Origin: Hyphomicrobiales bacterium
GTDB lineage: Bacteria > Pseudomonadota > Alphaproteobacteria > Rhizobiales > Aestuariivirgaceae
Length of the DNA: 17,246 nucleotides
NCBI GenBank assembly: GCA_023266715.1
Contig: JAHFPK010000024.1
Span: 1-17,246, forward strand
Reading direction: 5' to 3'
In this document: positions 7,292 to 14,191 of the stretch, in pieces
Position numbering within the stretch: position 1 is the stretch's first letter
Layout: every line of letters starts with the position of its first letter
Made by a program: the position numbers and the translations under genes
Notes under the pieces: model-generated
Told to the model about the DNA's origin: nothing
Databases searched by the model: none
Seen by the model: only the letters and a program-made list of their open reading frames with translations

Positions 7292-7343
7292 TCCGGTCAT
7301 GTCCTGTGCAACGACAAGAAGATACCCGTGTCAAGCGCGGGTA
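7278..7343. repeat. Double-hairpin intergenic repeat element
   Basis: Two stem-loops are joined by a 22-base linker. The first is a perfect 8-bp stem, ATGACCGG (7278-7285) with CCGGTCAT (7293-7300), around the loop ACTTGAT. The second is TACCCG (7323-7328) with CGGGTA (7338-7343). Both loops contain a TGAT/TCAA-like core, and the overall form resembles dispersed palindromic repeats common between alphaproteobacterial genes. It lies between the convergent patatin and tadA genes, where it could also serve as a bidirectional terminator, though no U-run follows either stem. The patatin stop codon is inside the first loop. Confidence 0.65.
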
Positions 7344-7381
7344 AGATGAGAATTGAGAAAATTCCGATTCAATAGAATCAT

Positions 7382-7837
7382 TTACCGGCGGTTCTTGAAG
7401 AAACCCCTGAGCAGGGTTTCGGCGCGCTGCTCGCCGATACCGCCATAAATTTCCGGTTTGTGGTGACACGTGGGTTGCGCGAAGAAAACAGGGCCATTTT
7501 CAACCGCACCCATCTTCTCGTCCGTTGCCCCATAGTAAAGCCGCCTGATGCGGGCAAATGAAATGGCGGCCGTACACATGGCGCAAGGTTCAAGCGTCAC
7601 ATATAAATCGCAATCGACCAGGCGTTCGGATGCCAGTTTGGAAGCAACCTCACGGATGACGAGCATCTCGGCGTGGGCTGTCGGATCATGGTCTTGCAGG
7701 GTTCGATTTCCGGCCACGGCCAAAATATTACCCAATTTGTCGACGATCACCGCACCTACCGGGACTTCACCCAGTTTGGCGGCTTTTTCAGCTTCGGTGA
7801 AGGCCCGCAACATGGGCTCTGGTAGTTTGTGCGTCAT
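7382..7837 (-). CDS. tadA: tRNA-specific adenosine deaminase
   Basis: TadA converts the wobble adenosine of tRNA-Arg(ACG) to inosine. The 151-residue protein has the cytidine-deaminase fold with zinc ligand and proton shuttle HAE (His55, Glu57) and the second zinc motif PCAMC (Cys85, Cys88). Other TadA features are GEVPVGAVIVD (23-33), the GNRTLQDHDPTAHAE approach (43-57) and an aromatic, basic C-terminus (LLRGFFKNRR). Length is right for a bacterial TadA; a guanine or cytosine deaminase would have different flanks. It diverges from rluB across only 37 bases, so promoter elements must overlap the coding regions. A shorter start at Met9 is possible. Confidence 0.92.
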   Translation of the reverse strand: MTHKLPEPMLRAFTEAEKAAKLGEVPVGAVIVDKLGNILAVAGNRTLQDHDPTAHAEMLVIREVASKLASERLVDCDLYVTLEPCAMCTAAISFARIRRLYYGATDEKMGAVENGPVFFAQPTCHHKPEIYGGIGEQRAETLLRGFFKNRR

Positions 7838-7874
7838 CGTGCGACATCAGCCCTAAAGTCAAGGCGGGGTCAAG

Positions 7875-8636
7875 ATGAGCGAATTTGAGGGTGAACGAAT
7901 TGCCAAGGTCATTGCGCGAGCTGGTGTATGCTCCAGGCGCGAGGCGGAGCAATTGATCCTTGATGGCAATGTGACCCTTAACCATAAAATACTCAAGACT
8001 GCCGCCATAAACGTGACTGACGCCGACCAGATCCGAATCAATGGCAAGCCCCTTCCCCGTAAAGAGGAATCCAAACTCTGGCGTTATCATAAGCCTGATG
8101 GGCTGGTGGTGAGCCACAAGGACCCGCAGGGCCGCCCTTCCGTATTCGACAAGCTGCGCGAGCAATTGCCGCGCGTGGTTTCCATTGGCCGCCTTGATAT
8201 CAATACGGAGGGGCTGCTGCTGCTCACCAATGATGGCGAGGTTGAACGCCTGATGGAATTGCCTTCTACCGGCTGGATCAGGCGTTACCGGGTGCGCGCC
8301 TACGGCAAGATGGATGACGCAGGGCTGGCAAAGCTGAAAGACGGGGTTGAGGTCGAGGGGGTGCGTTATGGCCCCATTGAAGCCAAAATCGAGAAAATCC
8401 AGGGTGACAATCTCTGGATGACCGTTGCCATCAGGGAAGGCAAGAACCGCGAGGTCAAGAAAATCTGCGAATATCTTGGACTGCAGGTGAACCGTTTGAT
8501 CCGCACAAGTTTCGGCCCGTTTCAACTCGGCGAGTTGGAGCGGGGCGGAATCGAAGAAGTGCCGAAGAAATTCTGGCAGGAACAGTTGGGCGGAAAATTC
8601 GGAAAGAGTTATGCGGATCGTCGGCGGAAAGTTTAA
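7875..8636 (+). CDS. rluB: 23S rRNA pseudouridine synthase, RluB type
   Basis: RluB isomerises a uridine in helix 89 of 23S rRNA (U2605 in E. coli). The 253-residue protein has an N-terminal S4 RNA-binding domain (about 7-55, with ARAGVCSRREAE) and an RsuA-family catalytic domain. The catalytic Asp108 lies in GRLDINTEGLLLLTNDGE (105-122). The segment HKPDGLVVSHKDPQGRPSVFD (72-92) favours RluB over RsuA or RluE. The C-terminus is short and basic. GGCGGGG precedes the ATG. The last 26 bases overlap the rsmD start in another frame, so the two genes are probably translationally coupled. Confidence 0.88.
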   Translation: MSEFEGERIAKVIARAGVCSRREAEQLILDGNVTLNHKILKTAAINVTDADQIRINGKPLPRKEESKLWRYHKPDGLVVSHKDPQGRPSVFDKLREQLPRVVSIGRLDINTEGLLLLTNDGEVERLMELPSTGWIRRYRVRAYGKMDDAGLAKLKDGVEVEGVRYGPIEAKIEKIQGDNLWMTVAIREGKNREVKKICEYLGLQVNRLIRTSFGPFQLGELERGGIEEVPKKFWQEQLGGKFGKSYADRRRKV

Positions 8637-9180
8637 GGGACTTCACCTCGCAACACCGGCGGACCAATCGACCCGCCCCACATCGGACCGGGTGCGGGAA
8701 GCTGTGTTCAACATTCTTGTCCATGGCATTGCTGGCCTCAAGCTGGAAGGAACTCGTGTATTGGACCTGTTTGCGGGAACCGGGGCCTTGGGTTTTGAAG
8801 CCCTGTCGCGCGGGGCGCGTTATTGCCAGTTTGTCGATGAAAATACGGAGGCGCGCGGGCTTATACGCACCAATGCGGACAAGTTCGGTGTCATCGGCCA
8901 ATGCAAGATCTGGCGGCGGGATGCGACAGACCTAGGACCCTGTGCGCCGTTACCCAAGTTTGACCTGATCTTTGCCGACCCGCCCTATGGCAAGGGCCTG
9001 GGCGAAAAGGCACTTGTCTCTCTTGTACAAGGTGAGTGGATCAATGCGGGGGGCATTGTCGTTCTGGAGGAAATTGAAAAAGCTGATATATCCGAAGTTG
9101 CAGGACTCACGCTGATTGATGCACGCAGCTACGGCGAAACGAAGGTTAGGTTTTATCGTTTCGGTTCACCGCCTGTTTAA
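8611..9180 (+). CDS. rsmD: 16S rRNA (guanine(966)-N(2))-methyltransferase
   Basis: RsmD adds the N2-methyl group to G966 of 16S rRNA in the assembled small subunit, using S-adenosylmethionine. The 189-residue protein opens with the family signature MRIVGGKFKG and continues with TRPTSDRVREAVFNIL (21-36). The SAM-binding motif I is VLDLFAGTGALGFEALSRGA (50-69) and the catalytic motif IV is DPPY (123-126). Length is typical. It starts inside the 3' end of rluB and is followed by the GIY-YIG cassette. The 55 bases after its stop hold only an AT-rich stretch with a TATAAC (9229-9234), which may serve the next gene. Confidence 0.94.
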   Translation: MRIVGGKFKGLHLATPADQSTRPTSDRVREAVFNILVHGIAGLKLEGTRVLDLFAGTGALGFEALSRGARYCQFVDENTEARGLIRTNADKFGVIGQCKIWRRDATDLGPCAPLPKFDLIFADPPYGKGLGEKALVSLVQGEWINAGGIVVLEEIEKADISEVAGLTLIDARSYGETKVRFYRFGSPPV

Positions 9181-9235
9181 AGACGTGCATTCCCTGTTCA
9201 GTTGAGAGTATTGCATTGACGTACAATTTATAACA

Positions 9236-9275
9236 CCCTCACCCTGAGGTGCGAGCGCAGCGAGCCTCGAAGGGT
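9236..9275 (+). repeat. Palindromic repeat, left copy flanking the GIY-YIG gene
   Basis: An imperfect palindrome with outer stem ACCCT (9241-9245) / AGGGT (9271-9275) and next stem GAGG (9246-9249) / CCTC (9265-9268), with a 2-base GA bulge. Its 31-base core (9243-9273) matches the reverse complement of 9602-9632 at 28 positions, including 15 consecutive bases (AGCGAGCCTCGAAGG). The centre differs: here the inner arms are direct copies (GCGAGC ... GCGAGC), whereas the right copy has GCTCGC ... GCGAGC. The repeat ends 17 bases before the GIY-YIG start codon. Confidence 0.8.
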
Positions 9276-9292
9276 CGGCGGGACAAATTCAC

Positions 9293-9643
9293 ATGCCGGG
9301 TTGTTGGATCTATATCTTGAAGTGTGCCGATGACGCATATTATGTCGGCTCATCGCGATATGGAGAAATTGAGGCCCGCGGGTGGGAACGCCAAGAGGGG
9401 CATTACACAACTGCATGGACAAGAGATCGCAGGCCAGTTGAATTGGTTTGGGCTGAACATTTCGATCAGATTACCGATGCCATTGCGGCAGAGCGGCGAA
9501 TAAAAGGTTGGCGGCGAGAAAAGAAAGAGACGCTGATACGTGGCGACTATGATGCTTTACCTTGGCTCGCGAAAAGGAATGAGGTTGGAGCGCGTGGCCA
9601 TCCTTCGAGGCTCGCTTCGCGAGCACCTCAGGACGAGGATTAG
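9293..9643 (+). CDS. GIY-YIG domain nuclease (UPF0213/YhbQ-like)
   Basis: A 116-residue single-domain protein. The GIY-YIG signature appears as IYI (6-8) and YVGSS (17-21), with catalytic-type tyrosines Tyr7 and Tyr17. The conserved acidic residue is probably Glu67 in AIAAERRIKGWRREKK (63-78), typical of the alphaproteobacterial YhbQ-like group. RRPVELVWAE (46-55) also fits. It may nick or cleave DNA; related proteins are poorly characterised. The last 14 residues (HPSRLASRAPQDED) are translated from the right-hand palindrome and are not part of the nuclease fold, which appears to end near residue 95. GGCGGGAC before the ATG can act as a ribosome binding site. It converges on mutL, 16 bases away. 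Confidence 0.85.
   Translation: MPGCWIYILKCADDAYYVGSSRYGEIEARGWERQEGHYTTAWTRDRRPVELVWAEHFDQITDAIAAERRIKGWRREKKETLIRGDYDALPWLAKRNEVGARGHPSRLASRAPQDED
9601..9633 (-). repeat. Palindromic repeat, right copy, inside the GIY-YIG 3' end
   Basis: An almost perfect stem-loop: TCCT (9601-9604) pairs with AGGA (9630-9633), GAGG (9607-9610) with CCTC (9626-9629), and the inner GCTCGC / GCGAGC arms close around TTC. It is the inverted partner of the left copy (28 of 31 core bases identical on the opposite strand). It is read through by the GIY-YIG frame, which stops at 9643. It lies only 27 bases beyond the mutL stop and might act as a weak terminator for mutL, but no U-run follows it in that direction. 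Confidence 0.85.
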
Positions 9644-9659
9644 ACTATTGAAACGATTT

Positions 9660-11375
9660 TTACCGCCGCCCAAACAGCCTTTCGATATCGGTCAGTTTCA
9701 ATTCCACGAAGGTCGGACGTCCGTGGTTGCATTGACCGGAATTGGGAGTTGCTTCCATCTCCCGGAGCAGCGCATTCATTTCATCGGGCTTGAGCTTGCG
9801 GCCAGAACGCACGGAATTGTGACAGGCCATGGTAGCCAGCACGTGGTTGACACGCTCTTCAACTGCCGTCGTTTCACCTAATTCCGCCAATTCATCGGCA
9901 ATGTCTTTGACGATGCCTGCGACGTCGGCATTGCCAAGGGCAGTTGGAATCTCGCGCAACAGCACGGCGCCCTCGCCGAAGGCTTCCAGCACCAGGCCGG
10001 ACTTCGTCAGCACATCTTGTGCGCCGCTCAAACGTTCGACATCACTTGTGTCGAGTTCTATAACCTGTGGCACAAGCAATGGCTGGGTCGCAATGCCATT
10101 TTCTGCGCGTTCACGTTTCAGGCGTTCATAGACCAGCCGTTCATGGGCAGCATGCTGGTCAACCAGCACAATGCCTGACTTGGTTTGGGCCACAATATAA
10201 TTATCATGGAATTGGGCGCGGGCAGCACCCAAGGGATATTCCTCCATGGATGGAGTTTCAGCCATGGGTGCGGCGAGCGGCATATCCATTTCAAAGGCGG
10301 CCTGGCGCTCCGCGAAACCGCCATAGGCCGGTGCAGTCATAGGCTTGAAACTTGAAACAGCGGCGCGCGCCATACCTGTATTCGACGCCACGCCCCTGGA
10401 AGCGAGCGCAGCACGGATGGTTGAAACGATAAGGCCACGTACAAAAGCGCTATCTCTGAAGCGCACTTCGGACTTGGCGGGATGGACATTTACGTCAACG
10501 CGGTCTGGCGGGCAGGTCAAAAACAACACGAGGGCCGGAAAGCGCGCTCGTGACATGAGATCGGCATAGGCCCCGCGAATGGCCCCGGCAATCAGCTTGT
10601 CGCGCACGGGCCTGCCATTCACGAAGGCAAACTGCATGTTGCCCTGGGCGCGGCTGTAGGTGGGAAGACCTGCAAATCCCTCTACCAGCACGCCATCACG
10701 CTCGCCGAGGAACGCTAAGGCATTTTCCTTGAATTCCGAACCCATGATGCGGGCCACACGAGCTTCGTGCGTGTCCTTTGCTGGTGCATCAATCATGCGG
10801 CGCTCTTCGGTCACAAAAGTAAAGCCCGTGACCGGGTGCGCCAGGGCAAGCCTCCGCACTACATCGGCCGCTTCTGCCGTTTCAGTGCGGTCCGTTTTCA
10901 AGAATTTCAAGCGGGCTGGGGTAGCGTAAAAAAGGTCGCGGACTTCAATCTCGGTACCCTGCGCAAGTGAAGTTGGTTTCAAATCCTGCCGCCGGCCATT
11001 TTCGATGCGCAGGATATGGGCCTCACCTGCTCCGTTCAACCGGGAGGAAAGGCTCATGCGGCTGACGGAGGCAATGGAGGGCAGCGCCTCCCCCCTGAAG
11101 CCTAGGGTTCTGATGTCAACAAGATTGTCGTCACTGAGTTTTGACGTGGCATGACGTTCAATGCACAGGGCCAAATCTTCCGGTGCCATGCCGGAACCAT
11201 TGTCGGTGACACGGATGAAGGACTTGCCACCGCCACGGAAGGCCACATCAATTTGCGTGGCGCCCGCATCAAGAGCGTTCTCCACAAGCTCTTTTACCAC
11301 GCTTGCAGGCCGCTCAATAACTTCGCCAGCCGCTATGCGGTTGATGGTGCCTTCCGAAAGCCTATGGATTCGCAT
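9660..11375 (-). CDS. mutL: DNA mismatch repair protein MutL (endonuclease-type)
   Basis: MutL links mismatch recognition by MutS to strand incision. The 571-residue protein has an N-terminal GHKL ATPase with IAAGEVIERPASVVKEL (14-30; catalytic Glu29, Mg-binding Asn33), DNGSGM (58-63) and GFRGEALPSI (92-101). A transducer domain follows with FVNGRPVRD (251-259) and VDVNVHPAKSEVRF (293-306), then a variable linker (about 325-385). The C-terminal domain carries the nicking motif DQHA(x2)E(x4)E at 406-417 (Glu412, Glu417), ACHNSVRSGRKL (517-528) and CNHGRP (549-554), so this MutL should nick DNA itself without MutH. It starts 37 bases after the M16 pair on the same strand and is probably the end of that transcript. 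Confidence 0.96.
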   Translation of the reverse strand: MRIHRLSEGTINRIAAGEVIERPASVVKELVENALDAGATQIDVAFRGGGKSFIRVTDNGSGMAPEDLALCIERHATSKLSDDNLVDIRTLGFRGEALPSIASVSRMSLSSRLNGAGEAHILRIENGRRQDLKPTSLAQGTEIEVRDLFYATPARLKFLKTDRTETAEAADVVRRLALAHPVTGFTFVTEERRMIDAPAKDTHEARVARIMGSEFKENALAFLGERDGVLVEGFAGLPTYSRAQGNMQFAFVNGRPVRDKLIAGAIRGAYADLMSRARFPALVLFLTCPPDRVDVNVHPAKSEVRFRDSAFVRGLIVSTIRAALASRGVASNTGMARAAVSSFKPMTAPAYGGFAERQAAFEMDMPLAAPMAETPSMEEYPLGAARAQFHDNYIVAQTKSGIVLVDQHAAHERLVYERLKRERAENGIATQPLLVPQVIELDTSDVERLSGAQDVLTKSGLVLEAFGEGAVLLREIPTALGNADVAGIVKDIADELAELGETTAVEERVNHVLATMACHNSVRSGRKLKPDEMNALLREMEATPNSGQCNHGRPTFVELKLTDIERLFGRR

Positions 11376-11412
11376 GGGCGGCAGTCTAGCTTATCGCCTT
11401 GGAAAATGGCAG

Positions 11413-12765
11413 TTATCCGCCGGAGCCTGTGGATTTCAAGCCTTCGGGCTTGCCGACAACGGTCACGATCAAGTGGTCACTGTCAATAAGGCGCTTGGCC
11501 TGCGCTTTCACCTGTTCAAGGGTAATCGCTTCCACCAGACTATTGCGCTTGTTCACGTAGTCTATCCCCAGGTTCTGCTGTTGAATTCCCAGGAGTTGGC
11601 CTGCAATCTTGTTGTTAGTGTCAAAACGCAACGCGTAGGAACCAGTGAGGAAAGTTTTCACGTCATCAAGCTCGGCCTGTGTCGGCCCCTCATCGGCCAT
11701 CTTCTTCAGCGTTTCCTTCACAACGGCAAGCGCCTCGCCGGCCTTTTCATTGCGGGTGCCAAGCGATCCCACAAAGAGGCCCGCATGGTCGAGCGGGACC
11801 ATGCTAAAGCCAACGCCATATGTGAGCCCCCGCTTTTCGCGCACTTCGGTGGTGAGGCGCGAGCCATAGCCACCACCGCCCACGATCTGGTTCATGACAA
11901 AGGCCGGGATAAAATCCGGATCGCTCCGCAAGATGCCCTCATGGCCAAAGACAATGATGCTTTGCGGAATGTCGCGGTCAATGATCTTAACAATGGGTCC
12001 CTTGGCCACAGTCATGGTGGAGACCGCCTTCGGCGGGTCAGAATCAGGAAGGCTCCCAAATATTTCGTCCAATGATACGGCAAGAGTTGCGGCATCAATA
12101 TCACCTACCACGGCAACCTTCAGGCCCTTGCGGCGGAACAGGAGCTTGTGCATGGCTCGCAGATCATCGGGCGTGATGCTGGCAATTGACTCCGGTGTGC
12201 CATTGGATTCCCGCGCATAGGGCTGATCACCAAAAGCCAATTTCATCCAGGCCCGTGAAGCGATTTTTTCCGGGTCCTGTTCGTTATCCCTTGCCGATAG
12301 AAGAAATTGCTGGCGGACGCGCTCCATGGCCTCCTTTTCAAAATGCGGGGCGGTAAGCGCCTTCTTTAGAAGCTTAAAAGCTTCCACCTGGTTTTTTGAC
12401 AGCGTTTGCAATGAACCTTCGAATTGCTCAGAACCTGCATCAAACCCAATCCTCACGGCGAGTTCATCGCGCAAGGCCTGAAAGGCCGAGCCGTCGAGAT
12501 CGTCGGCTCCCTCATCCATCATGCCCGTTATGAAATTGGCCGTGCCTTCCTTCCCAACGGGATCGGAGGTGGAGCCCCCCTCGAAGGAAAATTGCATGGC
12601 AATCAGGGGAATTGACTTGCTCTCCACCAGCCAGGCCTTGATGCCTCCGGGGCTTGTGACTTCCTTGATTTCCATCGCTTGGGCATGGCCGAGGAACAGG
12701 ACCAGGGAGAAACAGATGAATATGATTCTGTACAGTGAAGCGCGCATCGGCCAGCCTTGCATCAA
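11413..12765 (-). CDS. M16-family peptidase homologue lacking the zinc site (non-catalytic subunit)
   Basis: A 450-residue periplasmic protein with an N-terminal hydrophobic signal (about 7-30, ending GHAQA). It has the two-domain M16/insulinase fold, but where active members have HxxEH it reads NFITGMMDEG, so all zinc ligands are gone. The C-terminal domain keeps the glycine-rich GGGGYGSRLTTEVREKRGLTYG region, whose Arg and Tyr help substrate binding in M16 heterodimers. This is the alpha-subunit (MPP-alpha-like) pattern: a partner that positions substrate for the catalytic M16 protein. It begins in a 4-base ATGA overlap with the upstream active M16 gene, consistent with tight co-expression in a 1:1 complex. 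A slightly later start at Met7 is possible. Confidence 0.9.
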   Translation of the reverse strand: MMQGWPMRASLYRIIFICFSLVLFLGHAQAMEIKEVTSPGGIKAWLVESKSIPLIAMQFSFEGGSTSDPVGKEGTANFITGMMDEGADDLDGSAFQALRDELAVRIGFDAGSEQFEGSLQTLSKNQVEAFKLLKKALTAPHFEKEAMERVRQQFLLSARDNEQDPEKIASRAWMKLAFGDQPYARESNGTPESIASITPDDLRAMHKLLFRRKGLKVAVVGDIDAATLAVSLDEIFGSLPDSDPPKAVSTMTVAKGPIVKIIDRDIPQSIIVFGHEGILRSDPDFIPAFVMNQIVGGGGYGSRLTTEVREKRGLTYGVGFSMVPLDHAGLFVGSLGTRNEKAGEALAVVKETLKKMADEGPTQAELDDVKTFLTGSYALRFDTNNKIAGQLLGIQQQNLGIDYVNKRNSLVEAITLEQVKAQAKRLIDSDHLIVTVVGKPEGLKSTGSGG

Positions 12766-14108
12766 TTTCGGGGTTGCGGTTCCGGCAAAAGAATGCCGGT
12801 GACAGAGCGCTTCAGCACAATGAATTTTGCGGCGGCCTGCCTGATATCATCAAGGGTTACTTTCGCAATTTCGGCATCGCGATCAAAAATGCTGCGAACC
12901 GTAAGCCCGGTGGCCAGGGCAACGCCGGCCATGCGCGCCAGCGTTGCCTGGTCATCAAGCGTATAGATCTGCTCGGCAATGGCCTGATTTCGAACCCGGT
13001 CCAGCTCTATCTGGGTTATGCCGTTTTTCAGGACATCGGCCAGAATGACATCAATGGCAGCTTCAACCTTACCCACGTCAATGCCAGAATTTGGCGCGCC
13101 ATAGACACCGAAAGTGCCGGAATCCAATTGGTCACCAGTGTACCATGCGCCAACATAAGCGGCCAGTTTCTGCTCAACCACGAGGCGCTTATAAAGCCTG
13201 CTTTGCGTGCCGTTGCCGAGGATATCGGCGAGTAAATCGAGGGCTATGGCTTCATGGTCAGTTGAGGTTCCATAAGAAGGAGCAAGATAGCTCCGCTGAA
13301 TTACCGGCGATGCTGCCCTTGCATCAACCAAGGTCACGCGACGTGATGCAATGGGTTCAGGCTCAAGTGTGCGCAACCTTGGCCCTGGGGTAAATGTATT
13401 TTTCAGAACCCCATAATATTTTTCGGCGAGGATTTTCACCTGTTCGGGCGTGGCGTCACCTGCTACTACGAGAATGGCATTGGCCGGGGTGTAGTGGGCC
13501 CTGTAAAAGGCGATTGCATCATCCTTGGTAAGCTTTGCCACTTCGGACATCCAGCCAATGACCGGCTTGCCATAGGGGTGGGCCGTGTACATGGCGGCAT
13601 CAATCTGTTCACTGAGAAGCGCCGATGGATCATTGTCGGTCCGTTCGCGGCGCTCTTCGCGCACCACATCAAGTTCAGGCAAAACGTTTTCATCGGTAAG
13701 AACCAGATTCTGCATGCGGTCTGCTTCCAGTTCCATCATCAGGCCAAGCCTGTCACTGGCGATGCGCTGGAAATACGCGGTGTAGTCGCGCGTGGTGAAG
13801 GCATTGCCTTCGCCTCCATTGATGTCAATGAGGCGGTCAAACTCGCCGGGCGGATGCTTGCTTGTGCCCTTGAACATCAAATGTTCGAGGAAATGGGCAA
13901 GCCCCGACTTGCCTGACACTTCGTCGGCAGAGCCGACGCGGTACCACACCATATGCGTGACTACGGGTGCGCGGTGATTGGGAATGACGACGACTTCCAT
14001 GCCATTGGCAAGCTTGAAGTCGGAGACCTCAACGTCCAAAGCCCGTGCCGGCAGGGCAACGATGAAAAGCAGGACAAGGTGCAAGGCTGCGATTCTTACG
14101 GCGCGCAT
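12762..14108 (-). CDS. M16-family zinc metallopeptidase (catalytic subunit)
   Basis: A 448-residue protein with a signal peptide (about 1-23, LLFIVALPARA) and the M16 domain pair. The inverted zinc motif HFLEH gives His72, Glu75 and His76; the third ligand is Glu151 or Glu152 in VVREERRER, at the spacing normal for the family. The second domain has GNGTQSRLYKRLVVEQKLAAYV. It probably degrades or processes peptides or proteins in the periplasm together with the zinc-less paralogue that overlaps its 3' end, like the two-subunit M16 enzymes described from other alphaproteobacteria. It lies 83 bases behind a lipoprotein gene in the ileS-lspA series. No terminator was seen in that gap. Confidence 0.92.
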   Translation of the reverse strand: MRAVRIAALHLVLLFIVALPARALDVEVSDFKLANGMEVVVIPNHRAPVVTHMVWYRVGSADEVSGKSGLAHFLEHLMFKGTSKHPPGEFDRLIDINGGEGNAFTTRDYTAYFQRIASDRLGLMMELEADRMQNLVLTDENVLPELDVVREERRERTDNDPSALLSEQIDAAMYTAHPYGKPVIGWMSEVAKLTKDDAIAFYRAHYTPANAILVVAGDATPEQVKILAEKYYGVLKNTFTPGPRLRTLEPEPIASRRVTLVDARAASPVIQRSYLAPSYGTSTDHEAIALDLLADILGNGTQSRLYKRLVVEQKLAAYVGAWYTGDQLDSGTFGVYGAPNSGIDVGKVEAAIDVILADVLKNGITQIELDRVRNQAIAEQIYTLDDQATLARMAGVALATGLTVRSIFDRDAEIAKVTLDDIRQAAAKFIVLKRSVTGILLPEPQPRN

Positions 14109-14191
14109 GAATGGGCGTTCCTGGAACTTAGAGGAATCAGAAGATGCAGGAGAACCCTGAACCCGTCCAATGAGATTTTTGTAATGTTACT

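Larger units (their letters stand above)
9236..9643 (+). mobile_element. Putative GIY-YIG nuclease/palindrome cassette
   Basis: Two copies of one palindromic repeat in inverted orientation bracket a single nuclease gene, making a unit of about 400 bases between rsmD and mutL. The arrangement resembles transposase- or nuclease-linked REP systems, in which an enzyme gene is flanked by the palindromes it may help spread. No target-site duplication could be recognised outside the copies. Movement is an inference; the repeats may instead be ordinary dispersed elements that happen to flank the gene. Confidence 0.4.

Noticed and set aside
7278..7343. Rho-independent terminator between patatin and tadA
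   Set aside because: The stems are suitable but no T-run follows on either strand; the element is better described as a dispersed repeat.
7788..8525. 245-codon minus-strand ORF opposite rluB
   Set aside because: Antisense shadow of an intact pseudouridine synthase gene; composition follows the reverse of the real codons.
9229..9234. TATAAC as a -10 box for the GIY-YIG gene
   Set aside because: No -35-like hexamer lies at acceptable spacing; nearby TTGAGA and TTGCAT are too far or too close.
9236..9633. CRISPR array
   Set aside because: Only two copies, in inverted orientation, with a gene between them; no regular spacing.
11161..12075. 304-codon plus-strand ORF across the mutL start and the M16 homologue
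   Set aside because: It runs opposite two conserved genes and the gap between them; the translated sequence has no family features.
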